This document shows positions 12,463 through 25,800 of a stretch of 64,000 nt of DNA, in pieces. The DNA comes from Hydractinia symbiolongicarpus (lineage: Eukaryota; Cnidaria; Hydrozoa; Anthoathecata; Hydractiniidae), in assembly GCF_029227915.1 (NCBI RefSeq), contig NC_079885.1, positions 4,590,001 through 4,654,000 of the forward strand, written 5' to 3'. A program made the translations under genes and the position numbers. Numbering within the stretch: position 1 is the first letter of the stretch; each line of letters begins with the position of its first letter. The notes beneath the pieces are model-generated. The model was given only the letters and a program-made list of their open reading frames with translations. It ran no database searches and was not told where the DNA came from.

Positions 12463-13208
12463 TAGTGTAATCGCTGAATTCCAGCAATCTTGTCAAATTA
12501 AGAAGAATTTTATTCCTTGGAGTCAAACTAGCTCATTTATCACATTTATAAGGTCAAAGTACAAAATCAGTTCAATTAAGTCCCACAGTCAAACGTGTCA
12601 CTTTTAAAAGCGATGAAACCTAGTAATATCCGAATAATATCGCTAAATACATGTTGGTACGAATATGTGGCCAAACCGTTGTAACTCAAACTGATTGATA
12701 TTGCCAAGAAGTCAATAAAAATCAGCTATTGAGAATGTCTCTATTACTTCAGTGCATGCTAACGGCCAGAATTAGTCCCACACTAAAGAAAGACTGATTT
12801 ATCTAAACTTTTAAATAAAACGCTACCACCGAACCTAGTGTAATCGCTGAATTCCAGCAATCATGTCAAATTAAGAAAAATGTTATTCCTTGGAGCCCAG
12901 TTGGCTCATTCATCACATTTATAAGGCCACAGTTCAAATTCTGTTCAATTAAGTCCCACAGTCGAACGTTTCACTGTTAAAAGCCATGCAACCTAGTAAT
13001 ACCCGAATAATGTCGCTAAATACATGTTGGTACGAATATGTGACGCAACCGTTGTAACTCAAACTGATTGATACCGCCAAGAAGTCAATAAATATCAGCT
13101 ATTGAGAATGTCTCTATTCCTTTAGCGCGTGCTAACGGCCAGGATTGGTCCCACAGTAAATAAAGACTGATTTATCTAAACTTTTAAATAAAGCGCTACC
13201 ACAGAACG

Positions 13209-13420
13209 TAGTGTAATCGCTGAATTCCAGCAATCATGTCAAATTAAGAAGAACGTTTTTCCTTGGAGTCCAATTGGCTCATGTATCACATTTTTAAGGT
13301 CAAAGTCCCAAATCTGAAGCTGTTCCTACTTATTCAGCCCGTGCTAACTGCCAGGATTCGGCCCACAGTAAAGAAAAACTTACATATCTAAATTTTTAAA
13401 TAATGCGCTACCACAGAGCC
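13209..13420 (+). repeat. Truncated monomer 7 (212 bp)
   Basis: Its junction at 13311 is exactly 958 bp after monomer 6. It has the ordinary AAGAAAAACTTACATATCT tail. It is the central member of the 958-bp trimer array. Confidence 0.9.
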
Positions 13421-14166
13421 TAGTGTAATCGCTGAATTCCAGCAATCTTGTCAAATTAAGAAGAATTTTATTCCTTGGAGTCAAACTAGCTCATTTATCA
13501 CATTTATAAGGTCAAAGTACAAAATCAGTTCAATTAAGTCCCACAGTCAAACGTGTCACTTTTAAAAGCGATGAAACCTAGTAATATCCGAATAATATCG
13601 CTAAATACATGTTGGTACGAATATGTGGCCAAACCGTTGTAACTCAAACTGATTGATATTGCCAAGAAGTCAATAAAAATCAGCTATTGAGAATGTCTCT
13701 ATTACTTCAGTGCGTGCTAACGGCCAGAATTAGTCCCACACTAAAGAAAGACTGATTTATCTAAACTTTTAAATAAAACGCTACCACCGAACCTAGTGTA
13801 ATCGCTGAATTCCAGCAATCATGTCAAATTAAGAAAAATGTTATTCCTTGGAGCCCAGTTGGCTCATTCATCACATTTATAAGGCCACAGTTCAAATTCT
13901 GTTCAATTAAGTCCCACAGTCGAACGTTTCACTGTTAAAAGCCATGCAACCTAGTAATACCCGAATAATGTCGCTAAATACATGTTGGTACGAATATGTG
14001 ACGCAACCGTTGTAACTCAAACTGATTGATACCGCCAAGAAGTCAATAAATATCAGCTATTGAGAATGTCTCTATTCCTTTAGCGCGTGCTAACGGGCAG
14101 GATTGGTCCCACAGTAAATAAAGACTGATTTATCTAAACTTTTAAATAAAGCGCTACCACAGAACG

Positions 14167-14378
14167 TAGTGTAATCGCTGAATTCCAGCAATCATGTCAA
14201 ATTAAGAAGAATGTTTTTCCTTGGAGTCCAATTGGCTCATGTATCACATTGATAAGGTCAAAGTCCCAAATCTGAAGCTGTTCCTACTTATTCAGCCCGT
14301 GCTAACTGCCAGGATTCGGCCCACAGTAAAGATAAACTTACATATCTATATTTTTAAATAAAGCGCTACCACAGAGCC
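14167..14378 (+). repeat. Truncated monomer 8 (212 bp), last of the series
   Basis: Its junction at 14269 is 958 bp after monomer 7. I find no further copies of this deletion to the right, so the truncated type is confined to 1.49-14.38 kb of this window. It marks the boundary of the left-hand domain. Confidence 0.9.
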
Positions 14379-17300
14379 TAGTGTAATGCTGAATTCCAGC
14401 AATCATGTCAAATTAAGAAGAATGTTATTTCTTGTAGTCAAACTGGCTCATTTATCACATTTATAAGGTAAAAGTCCAAAATCAGTTCAATTAAATCCCA
14501 CAGTCAAACGTTTCACTGTTAAGGGAGATGCAACCTAATAATATCCGAATAATATCGCTAGATACATGTTGGTACGAATATGTGACGCAATAGTTGTAAC
14601 TCACGCGGATTTATATCGCTAGAATATCAATGAAATGTAGTTTTTGAAACTGTTCCTATTTATTCAGCGCATGCTAACTCCCAGGATTCGTCCCACAGTA
14701 AAGAAAGACTTACCTACCTAAGTTTTTAAATAAAGCGCTACCACAGAGCCTAGTGTAATCGCTGAATTCCAGCAATCATGTCAAATTAAGAAGAATGTTA
14801 TTTCTTGTAGTCAAACTGGCTCATTTATCACATTTATAAGGTCAAAGTCCAAAATCAGTTCAATTAGGTCCCACAGTCAAACGTTTCACTGTTAAAAGCG
14901 CTGCAACCTATTAATATCCGAATAATATCGCTAGATACATGTTGGTACGAATATGTGACTCAACCGTTGTAACCCAAACGGATTTATATCGCTAAAAAAT
15001 TATTGAAATGTAGTTTCTGAAACTGTTCCTATTTATTCAGCGCGTGCTAGCGGCCAGGCTTGGTCCCACAGTAAAAGAAGTCTTACTTATCTAAATTTTT
15101 AAATAAAGCGCTACCGCAGAGTCTAGTGTAATCGCTGAATTCCAGCAATCATGTCAAATTAAGAAAAATGTTATTCCTTAGAGTCCAATTGGCTCATTTA
15201 TCACATTTACAAGGTCACAGTCCAGAATCAGTTCAATTAAGTCCCACAGTCAATCGTTTCACTGTTAAAAGCGATACAACTTAGTAATATCGGAAAAAAT
15301 CACTAAATGCATGTTGGTAGGAATATTTGACGCAACCGTTGTAACTTAAACGGATTGACACCGTTAGAAAGTCAATAAAATGTAGTTTTTGAAACTGTCT
15401 CTATTTCTTCAGCGCGAACTACCGACTAGGATTAGCCCCACAGTAAAAAACGTCTTATTTATCTTAATTTTTAAATAAAGCTCTACCACAGCGCTCAGTG
15501 TAATCGCTGAGTTCCAGCAATCATGACAAATTAAGAAGAATGTTAATTCTTATAGTCAAACTGGCTCATTTATCACGTTTATTAGGTCAAAGTCCAAAAT
15601 CAGTTCAATTAAGTCCCACAGCCAAACGTTTCACTGTTGAAAGCGATGCAACCTAGTAATCCCCGAATAATATCGCTAAATACATGTTGGTACGAATATG
15701 TGACACAACCGTTGTAACTCAAACATATTTATACCGCTAGAAAGTCAATGAAATGTAGTTTTTGAAACTGTTCCAATTTATTCAGCGCGTGCCAACTGCC
15801 AGGATTTGTCCCACAGTAAAGGAAGACTTACATATCTAATTTTTTAAATAAAGCTCTACCACAGCGCTCAGTGTAATCGCTGAGTTCTAGCAATCATGAC
15901 AAATTAACAAGAATGTTATTTCTTATAGTCAAACTGGCTCATTTATCACATTTATAAGGTCATAGTCCAAAATCAGTTCTATTAGGTCCCACAGTCAAAC
16001 GTTTCACTGTTAAAAGTGATACAACTTAGTAATATCGGAAAAAAATCACTAAATGCATGTTGGTACGAATATTTGACGCAACCGTTGTAACTCAAACGGA
16101 TTGACACCGTTAGAAAGTCAATGAAATGTAGTTTTTGAAACTGTCTCTATTTCTTCAGCGCGAACTACCGACTAGGATTAGTCCCACAGTAAAAAACGTC
16201 TTATTTATCTTAATTTTTAAATAAAGCTCTACCACAGCGCTCAGTGTAATCGTTGAGTTCAAGCAATCATGACAAATTAAGAAGAATGTTAATTCTTATA
16301 GTCAAACTGGCTCATTTATCACATTTATTAGGTCAAAGTCCAAAATCAGTTCAATTAAGTCCCACAGCCATACGTTTCACTGTTGAAAGCGATGCAACCT
16401 AGTAATCCCCGAATAATATCGCTAAAAACATGTTGGTACGAATATGTGACACAACCGTTGTAACTCAAACAGATTTATACCGCTAGAAAGTCAATGAAAT
16501 GTAGTTTTTGAAACTGTTCCAATTTATTCAGCGCGTTCTAACTGCCAGGATTTGTCCCACAGTAAAAAATGACTTACCTATCTAAGTTTTTAAATAAAGC
16601 TCTACCACAGCGCTCAGTGTAATCGCTGAATTCCAGCTATCATGACAAATTAAGAAGAATGTTATTTCTTGTAGTCATACTGACTCATTTATCACATTTA
16701 TTAGGTCAAAGTCCAAAATCAGTTCAATTAAGTCCCACAGTCAAACGTTTCACTGTTAAAAGCGATGCAACCTAGTAAAATCCGAATAATATCGCTAAAT
16801 ACATGTTGGTACGAATATGTGGCCCAACCGTTGTAACTCAAACGGATTTATACCGCTAGAATATCAATGAAATGCAGTTTTTGAAACTGTTCCAATTTAT
16901 TCAGCGCGTGCTAACAGCCAGGATCTGTCCCACAGTAAAAGAAGACTTACTTATCTAAATTTTTAAATAAAGCGCTACCACAGAGTCTAGTGTAATCGCT
17001 GAATTCCAGCAATCATGTCAAATTAAGAAAAATGTTATTCCTTAGAGTCAAATTGGCTCATTTATCACATTTACAAGGTCACAGTCCAGAATCAGTTCAA
17101 TTAAGTCCCACAGTCAATCGCTTCACTGTTAAAAGCGATACAACTTAGTAATATCGGAAAAAAATCTTTAAATGCATGTTGGTACGAATATTTGACGCAA
17201 CCGTTGTAACTCAAACGGATTTATATCGCTAGAATATCAATGAAATGCAGTTTTTGAAACTGTTCCAATTTATTCAGCGCGTGCTAACTGCCAGGATTTG

Positions 17301-20300
17301 TCCCACAGTAAAGGAAGACTTACATATCTAATTTTTTAAATAAAGCGCTTCCACAGAGCCTAGTGTAATCGCTGAATTCCAGCAATCATGTCAAATTAAG
17401 AAGAATGTTATTTCTTGTAGTCAAACTGGCTCATTTATCACATTTATAAGGTCAAAGTCCAAAATCAGTTCAATTAGGTCCCACAGTCAAACGTTTCACT
17501 GTTAAGGGAGATGCAACCTATTAATATCCGAATAATATCGCTAGATACATGTTGGTACGAATATGTGACGCAATAGTTGTAACTCACACGGATTTATATC
17601 GCTAGAATATCAATGAAATGTAGTTTTTGAAACTGTTCCTATTTATTCAGCGCATGCTAACTCCCAGGATTCGTCCCACAGTAAAGAAAGACTTACCTAC
17701 CTAAGTTTTTAAATAAAGCGCTACCACAGAGCCTAGTGTAATCGCTGAGTTCCAGCAATCATGTCAAATTAAGAAGAATGTTATTTCTTGTAGTCAAACT
17801 GGCTCATTTATCACGTTTATTAGGTCAAAGTCCAAAATCAGTTCAATTAAGTCCCACAGCCAAACGTTTCACTGTTGAAAGCGATGCAACCTAGTAATCC
17901 CCGAATAATATCGCTAAATACATGTTGGTACGAATATGTGACACAACCGTTGTAACTCAAACAGATTTATACCGCTAGAAAGTCAATGAAATGTAGTTTT
18001 TGAAACTGTTCCAATTTATTCAGCGCGTGCTAACTGCCAGGATTTGTCCCACAGTAAAGGAAGACTTACATATCTAATTTTTTAAATAAAGCTCTACCAC
18101 AGCGCTCAGTGTAATCGCTGAGTTCTAGCAATCATGACAAATTAACAAGAATGTTATTTCTTATAGTCAAACTGGCTCATTTCTCACATTTATTAGGTCA
18201 AAGTCTAAAATCAGTTCAATTAAGTCCCACAGCCAAACGCTTCACTGTTAAAAGCGATGCAACCTAGTAATCCCCGAATAAAATCGCTAAATACATGTTG
18301 GTACGAATATGTGACGCAACCGTTGTAACTCAAACTGATTGATACCGCCAAGAAGTCAATGAAATGTAGTTTTTGAGGATGTCTCAATTCCTTCAGCGCG
18401 AACTACCGACTAAAATTGGTGCCACAGTAAAAAATGACTTATTTATCTTAATTCTTAAATAAAGGTCTACCACGGCGCTCAGTGTAATCGCTGAATTCCA
18501 GCTATCATGACAAATTAAGAAGAATGTTATTTCTTGTAGTCATACTGACTCATTTATCATATTTATTAGGTCAAAGTCCAAAATCAGTTCAATTAAGTCC
18601 CACAGTCAAACGTTTCACTGTTAAAAGCGATGCAACCTAGTAATATCCGAATAATATCGCTAAATACATGTTGGTACGAATATGTGGCCCAATCGTTGTA
18701 ACTCAAACGGATTTATACCTCTAGAATATCAATGAAATGCAGTTTTTGAAACTGTTCCAATTTGTTCAGCGCGTGCTAACTGCCAGGATTTGTCCCACAG
18801 TAAAAGAAAACTTACTTATCTAAATTTTTAAATAAAGCTCTACCACAGCGCTCAGTGTAATCGCTGAGTTCTAGCAATCATGACAAATTAAGAAGAATGT
18901 TATTTCTTGTAGTCATACTGACTCATTTATCACATTTATTAGGTCAAAGTCCAAAATCAGTTTAATTAAGTCCCACAGTCAAACGTTTCACTGTTAAAAG
19001 CGATGCAACCTAGTAATATCCAAATAATATCGCTAAATAAATGTTGGTACGAATATGTGGCCCAACCGTTGCAACTCAAACGGATTTATACCGCTAGAAT
19101 ATCAATGAAATGCAGTTTTTGAAACTGTTCCAATTTATTCAGCGCGTGCTAACTGCCAGGATTTTTCCCACAGTAAAAGAAGACTTACTTATCTAAATTT
19201 TTAAATAAAGCGCTACCACAGGGTCTAGTGTAATCGCTGAATTCCAGCAATCATGTCAAATTAAGAAAAATGTTATTCCTTAGAGTCCAATTGGCTCATT
19301 TATCACATTTACAAGGTCACAGTCCAGAATCAGTTCAATTAAGTCCCACAGTCAATCGTTTCACTGTTAAAAGCGATACAACTTAGTAATATCGAAAAAA
19401 AATCACTAAATGCATGTTGGTACGAATTTTTGACGCAACCGTTGTAACTCAAACGGATTGACACCGTTAGAAAGTCAATGAAATGTAGTTTTTGAAACTG
19501 TCTCTATTTCTTCAGCGCGAACTACCGACTAGGATTAGTCCCACAGTAAAAAACGTCTTATTTATCTTAATTTTTAAATAAAGCTCTACCACAGCGCTCA
19601 GTGTAATCGCTGAGTTCCAGCAATCATGAAATATTAAGAAGAATGTTAATTTCTATAGTCAAACTGGCTCATTTATCACATTTATTAGGTCAAAGTCCAA
19701 AATCAGTTCAATTAAGTCCCACAGCCAAACGTTTCACTGTTGAAAGCGATGCAACCTAGTAATCCCCGAATAATATTGCTAAATACATGTTGGTACGAAT
19801 ATGTGACACAACCGTTGTAACTCAAACAGATTCATACCGCTAGAAAGTCAATGAAATGTAGCTTTTGAAACTGTTCCTGTTTATACAGCGGGTGCTAGCG
19901 GCCAGGATTGGTCCCCCAGTAAAAAAAGACTTATTTATCTATATTTTTAAATAAAGCGCTACCACAGAGCCTAGTGTAATTGCTAAATCCCAGCAATTAT
20001 GTCAAATTAAGAAGAATGTTTTTCTTGCAGTCAAACTGGCTCATTTATCACATTTATAAGGTCAAAGTCCAAAATCAGTTCAATTAAGTCCCACAGTCAA
20101 ACGTTTCACTGTTAAAAGCGATGCAACCTATTAATATCCGAACAATATCGCTAGATACATGTTGGTACGAATATGTGACGCAACCGTTGTAACTCAAACG
20201 GATTTATATCGCTAGAATATCAATGAAATGCAGTTTTTGAAACTGTTCCAATTTATTCAGCGCGTGCTAACTGCCAGGATTTGTCCCACAGTAAAGGAAG

Positions 20301-21400
20301 ACTTACATATCTAATTTTTTAAATAAAGCGCTACCACAGAGCCTAGTGTAATCGCTGAATTCCAGCAATCATGTCAAATTAAGAAGAATGTTATTTCTTG
20401 TAGTCAAACTGGCTCATTTATCACATTTATAAGGTCAAAGTCCAAAATCAGTTTAATTAGGTCCCACAGTCAAACGTTTCACTGTTAAAAGCGATGCAAC
20501 CTATTAATATCCGAATAATATCGCTAGATACATGTTGGTACGAATATGTGACTCAACCGTTGTAACCCAAACGGATTTATATCGCTAGAAAATCAATGAA
20601 ATGTAGTTTCTGAAACTGTTCCTTTTTATTCAGCGGGTGCTAACGGCCAGGCTTGGTCCCACAGTAAAAAATGACTTATTTATCATAATTTTTGAATAAT
20701 GCTCTACCACAGCGCTCAGTGTAATCGCTGAGTTCTAGCAATCATGACAAATTAACAAGAATGTTATTTCTTATAGTCAAACTGGCTCATTTCTCACATT
20801 TATTAGGTCAAAGTCCAAAATCAGTTCAATTAGGTCCCACAGTCAAACGTTTCACTGTTAAAAGCGATGCAACCTATTAATATCCGAATAATATCGCTAG
20901 ATACATGTTGGTACGAATATGTGACTCAACCGTTGTAACCCAAACAGATTTATATCGCTAGAAAATCAATGAAATGTAGTTTCTGAAACTGTTCCTCTTT
21001 ATTCAGCGGGTGCTAACGGCCAGGCTTGGTCCCACAGTAAAAAATGACTTATTTATCATAATTTTTGAATAATGCTCTACCACAGCGCTCAGTGTAATCG
21101 CTGAGTTCTAGCAATCATGACAAATTAACAAGAATGTTATTTCTTATAGTCAAACTGGCTCATTTCTCACATTTATTAGGTCAAAGTCCAAAATCAATTC
21201 AATTAAGTCCCACAGCCAAACGCTTCACTGTTAAAAGCGATGCAACTCAGTAATCCCCGAATAATATCGCTAAATACATGTTGGTACGAATATGTGACGC
21301 AACCGTTGTAACTCAAACTGATTGATACCGCCAAGAAGTCAATGAAATGTAGTTTTTGAAACTGTTCCTATTTATTCATTACGTGCTAACGGCCAGGATT
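14379..21400 (+). repeat. Diverged satellite block with loose 746/1492/2983-bp periodicity
   Basis: Most monomers carry CTTGTAGTCAAACTGGCTC or its TATAGTC form, and many have AAATGCATG with ATATTTGACG. The variant CCCACAGCCA recurs at 15621, 16367, 17859, 18232, 19724 and 21215; most steps are 746 or 1492 bp, suggesting dimer-based organisation. GCAATAGTTG occurs at 14587 and 17570 (2983 bp, eight monomers). Copies differ more from each other than in neighbouring blocks. No sequence foreign to the satellite was seen. Confidence 0.75.
20456..21205 (+). repeat. Young single-monomer tandem duplication (2 x 373 bp)
   Basis: GCTTGGTCCC occurs at 20651 and 21024, 373 bp apart. The whole unit between about 20456 and 20828 is repeated with very few differences, including the rare variants GCGGGTGCTAACGG, TATCATAATTTTTG, AATAATGCTC and GTTCTAGC. 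Adjacent monomers elsewhere in this block are much less alike, so this is a recent event. Confidence 0.85.
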
Positions 21401-22279
21401 TGTCCCACAGTAAAGAAAGACTTATTTATCTAAATTTTTAAATAAAGCGCTACCACAGAGCTTAGTGTAATCGCTGAGTTCCAGCAATCATGTCAAATTG
21501 AGAAGAATGTTATTCCTTGAAGTCCAATTGGCTCACTTATCACATTTATAAGGTCACAGTCCAGAATCAGTTCAATTAAGTCCCACAGTCAATCGTTTCA
21601 CTGTTAAAAGCGATACAACTTAGTAATATCGGAAAAAAATCACTCAATGCATGTTGGTACGAATATTTGACGCAACCGTTGCAACTCAAACTGATTGATA
21701 CCGCCAAGAAGTCAATAAAATGTAGTTTTTAGGAATGTGTCTATTCCTTCAGCGTGTGCTAACGGCCAGGATTGGTCCCACAGTAAAAAAAGATTTAAAT
21801 ATCTAAATTCTTTAACAAAGCGCCACCACAGAGCCCAGTGTAATCGCTGAATTCCATCAATCAAGTCAAATTAAGAAGAATGTTCTTCCTTGGAGTCCAA
21901 TTGTCTCATTTATCACATTTATAAGGTCACAGTCCAAAGTCAGTTCAATTAAGTCCCACAGTCAAACGTTTCACTGTTAAAAGCGATGCAACCTAGTAAC
22001 ATCCGAATAATGTCGCTAAATTCATGTTGGTACGAATATGTGACGCAACCGTTGTAACTCAAACTGATTGATACCGCCAAAAAGTCAATGAAATGTAGTT
22101 TTTGAGAATATCTCTATTCCTTCAGCTCGTGCTAAGGGTCAGGATTTATCCCACAGTAAAAAAAGATTTAAGTATCTCAATTTTTAAATAAAGCGCCACC
22201 ACAGAGACCAGTGTAATCGCTGAATTCCATCAATCATGTCAAATTAAGAAGAATGTTATTCCTTGGAGTCCAATTGGCT
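21401..22279 (+). repeat. Satellite monomers leading into the 1112-bp trimers
   Basis: Two to three full-length monomers of mixed subtype, without a close partner in tandem. They introduce the CCATCAATCA(T/A)GTCAAATT form that is common to the right. No gene or foreign sequence was found. Confidence 0.7.
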
Positions 22280-24820
22280 CATTTATCACGTTTACAAAGT
22301 CACAGTCCAAAGTCAGTTCAATTAAGTCCCACAGTCAAACGTTTCACTGTTAAAAGCGATGCAACCTAGTAACATCCGAATAATATCGCTAAATACATGT
22401 TGGTACGAATATGTGACACAACCGTTGTAACTCAAACGGATTGACACCGCTAGGAAGTCAATGAAATGCAGTTTGTGAAAATGTTTCTATTTCTTCTGCG
22501 CGCGCTGACGGCTAGGATTGCTCCCACAGTAGAAAATGACTTGTTTAACTAAATTTTTAAATAAAGCGCTCCCGCAGCGCCCAGTGTATCTGCTGAGTTC
22601 AAGCAATCATGTCAGAATAAGAAGAATGTTATTTCTTAGAGTTCAATTGTTTCATTTATCACATTCATAAGGTCAAAGTCTAAAATCAGTTCAATTAAGT
22701 CCCACAGTCAATCGTTTCACTAATAAAGCCGATACAACTTAGTAATATCGTAAAAAAATCACTAAATACATGTTGGTACGAATATGTGACGCAACCGTTG
22801 TAACTCAAACTGATTGATACCGCCAAGAAGTCAATGAAATGTAGTTTTTGAGAATGTGTCTATTCCTTCAGCGCGTGCCAGGATTGGTCCCACAGTAAAA
22901 AAATGATTTAAATATCTAAATTCTTTTATAAAGCGCTACCACAGAGCCCAGTGTAATCGCTGAATTCCATCAATCATGTCAAATTAAGAAGAATGGTATT
23001 CCTTGGAGTCCAATTGGCTCATTTATCACATTTATAAGGTCACAGCCAAAGTCAGTTCAATTAAGTCCCACAGTCAAACAATTCACTGTTAAAAGCGATG
23101 CAACCTAGTAACATCCAAATAATGTCGCTAAATACATGTTGGTACGAATATGTGACACAACCGTTGTAAATCAAACGGATTTATACCGCTAGAAAGTCAA
23201 TGAAATGTAGTTTTTGAAACTGTTCCTATTTATTCATTGCGTGCTAACGGCCAGGATTTGTCCCACAGTAAAGAAAGACTTATTTATCTAAATTTTTAAA
23301 TAAAGCGCTACCACAGAGTCTAGTGTAATTGCTGAATTCCAGCACTCATGTCAAATTAAGAAGAATGTTATTCCTTGGAGTCAAACTAGCTCATTTGTCA
23401 CATTTAAAAGGTCACAGTCCAAAGTCAGTTCAATTAAGTCCCACAGTCAAACGTTTTACTGTTAAAAGCGATGCAACCTAGTAACATCCGAATAATATCG
23501 CTAAATACATGTTGGTACGAATATGTGACACAACCGTTGTAACTCAAACGGATTGACACTGCTAGGAAGTCAATGAAATGTAGTTTGTGAAAATGTTTCT
23601 ATTTCTTCTGCGCGCGCTGACGGCTAGGATTGGTCCCACAGTAGAAAATGACTTGTTTAACTAAATTTTTAAATAAAGCGCTCCCGCAGCGCCCAGTGTA
23701 TCTGCTGAGTTCAAGCAATCATGTCAGAATAAGAAGAATGTTATTTCTTGGAGTTCAATTGTTTCATTTATCACATTTATAAGGTCAAAGTCTAAAATCA
23801 CTTCAATTAAGTCTCACAGTCAATCGTTTCACTGTTAAAGGCGATACAACTTAGTAATATCGTAAAAAAATCACTAAATACATGTTGGTGCGAATATGTG
23901 ACGCAACCGTTGTAACTCAAACTGATTGATACCGCCAAGAAGTCAATGAAATGTAGTTTTTGAGAATGTGTCTACTCCTTCAGCGCGTGCCAGGATTGGT
24001 CCCACAGTAAAAAAATGATTTAAATATCTAAATTCTTTTATAAAGCGCTACCACAGAGCCCAGTGTAATCGCTGAATTCCATCAATCATGTCAAATTAAG
24101 AAGAATGGTATTCCTTGGAGTCCAATTGGCTCATTTATCACATTTATAAGGTCACAGCCAAAGTCAGTTCAATTAAGTCCCACAGTCAAACGTTTCACTG
24201 TTAAAAGCGATGCAACCTAGTAACATCCGAATAATGTCGCTAAATACTTGTTGGTACGAATATGTGACACAACCGTTGTAACTCAAACGGATTTATACCG
24301 CTAGAAAATCAATGAAATGTAGTTTTTGAAACTTTTCCTATTTGTTCATTGCGTGCTAACGGCCAGGATTTGTCCCACAGTAAAGAAAGACTTATTTATC
24401 TAAATTTTTAAATAAAGCGCTACCACAGAGTCTAGTGTAATTGCTGAATTCCAGCACTCATGTCAAATTAGAAGAATGTTATTCCTTGGAGTCAAACTAG
24501 CTCATTTATCACATTTACAAGGTCACAGTCCAAAGTCAGTTCAATTAAGTCCCACAGTCAAACGTTTCACTGTTAAAGGCGATGCAACCTAGTAACATCC
24601 GAATAATATCGCTAAATACATGTTGGTACGAATATGTGACACAACCGTTGTAACTCAAACGGAGTGACACCGCTAGGAAGTCAATGAAATGTAGTTTGTG
24701 AAAATGTTTCTATTTCTTCTGCGCGCGCTGACGGCTAGGATTGGTCCCACAGTAGAAAATGACTTGTTTAACTAAATTTTTAAATAAAGCGCGCCCGCAG
24801 CGCCCAGTGTATCTGCTGAA
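22280..24820 (+). repeat. 1112-bp trimer HOR, first run (~2.3 copies)
   Basis: CTGCGCGCGCTGACGG occurs at 22496, 23608 and 24719 (steps 1112 and 1111). Each unit has three monomers. One carries the GCGCGCGCTGACGGCTAGG variant. One carries CAGAATAAGAAGAATG, with GCGCTCCCGCAGCGCCC before it and the 7-bp deletion after it. One has CATTGCGTGCTAACGG. The 7-bp deletion (GCGTGCCAGG instead of GCGTGCTAACGGCCAGG) is at 22873 and 23985. The run ends near 24820, where the third unit jumps to another monomer type. Confidence 0.88.
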
Positions 24821-25800
24821 TTCCAGCACTCATGTCAAATTAAGAAGAATGTTATTCCTTGGAGTCAAACTAGCTCATTTATCACATTTATAAGGCCAAA
24901 GTACAAAATCAGTTCAATTAAGTCCCACAGTCAAACGTTTCACTGTTAAAAGCGATGCAACCTAGTAACATCCGAATAATATCGCTAAATACATGTTGGT
25001 ACGAATATGTGGCCCAACCGTTGTAACTCAAACTGATTGATGCCGCCAAGAAGTCAATAAAAACCAGCTATTGAGAATGTCTCTATTCCTTCAGCGCGTG
25101 CTAACGGCCAGGATTGGTCCCACAGTTAATAAAGACTGATTTATCTAAACTTTTAAATAAAGCGCTACTACAGAAACTAGTGTAATCGCTGAATTCCAGC
25201 AATCATGTCAAATTAAAAAGAATGTTATTCGTTGAAGTCCAATTGGCTCATTTATCACATTTATAAGGTTACAGTTCAAAATCAGTTCAATTATGTCTCA
25301 CAGTCAAACGTTTCACCGTTAAAAACGATGCAACCTAGTAATACCCGAATAACATCGTTAAATATATGTTGGTACGATATGTGACGCAACCGTTGTTACT
25401 CAAACTGATTGATACCGCCAAAAAGTTAATAAAATGTAGTTTTTGAAAATGTGTCTATTCCTTCAGCGTGTGCTAACGGCCAGGATTGGTCCCATAGTAA
25501 AAAAAGATTTAAATATCTAAATTCTTAAATAAAGCGTTACCACAGAGACCAGTGTAATCGCTGAATTCCATCAATCATGTCCAATTAAGAAGAATGTTAT
25601 TCCTTGGGGTCCAATTGGCTCATTTATCACATATGTAAGGCCACAGTCCAAAGTCAGTTCAATTAAGTCCCACAGTCAAACGTTTCACTGTTAAAAGCGA
25701 TGCAACCTAGTAACATCCGAATAATGTCGCTAAATACATGTTGGTACGAATATGTGACATAACCGTTGTAACTCAAACGGATTTATACCGCTAGAAAGTC
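24821..25800 (+). repeat. Insert-like satellite segment between trimer runs; part duplicated 2970 bp downstream
   Basis: This stretch breaks the trimer order. From 25051 (AAGTCAATAAAAACC) it matches 28021 onward at an offset of 2970-2971 bp, up to about 26040. It contains the variants TTCGTTGAAGTCC, TTATGTCTCACAG and CGTTACCACAG. Confidence 0.8.

Larger units (their letters stand above)
11605..14378 (+). repeat. 958-bp trimer HOR, ~2.9 tandem copies
   Basis: GATATTGCC recurs at 11739, 12697 and 13655, and the truncated junction at 12353, 13311 and 14269; all steps are 958 bp. Each unit is two full monomers plus one 212-bp truncated monomer (373 + 373 + 212). GATGAAACC and GGCCAAACCG are shared markers. 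The same 958-bp spacing occurs once each in HOR copies 1 and 2, so this is a local amplification of a pre-existing segment. Confidence 0.92.
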
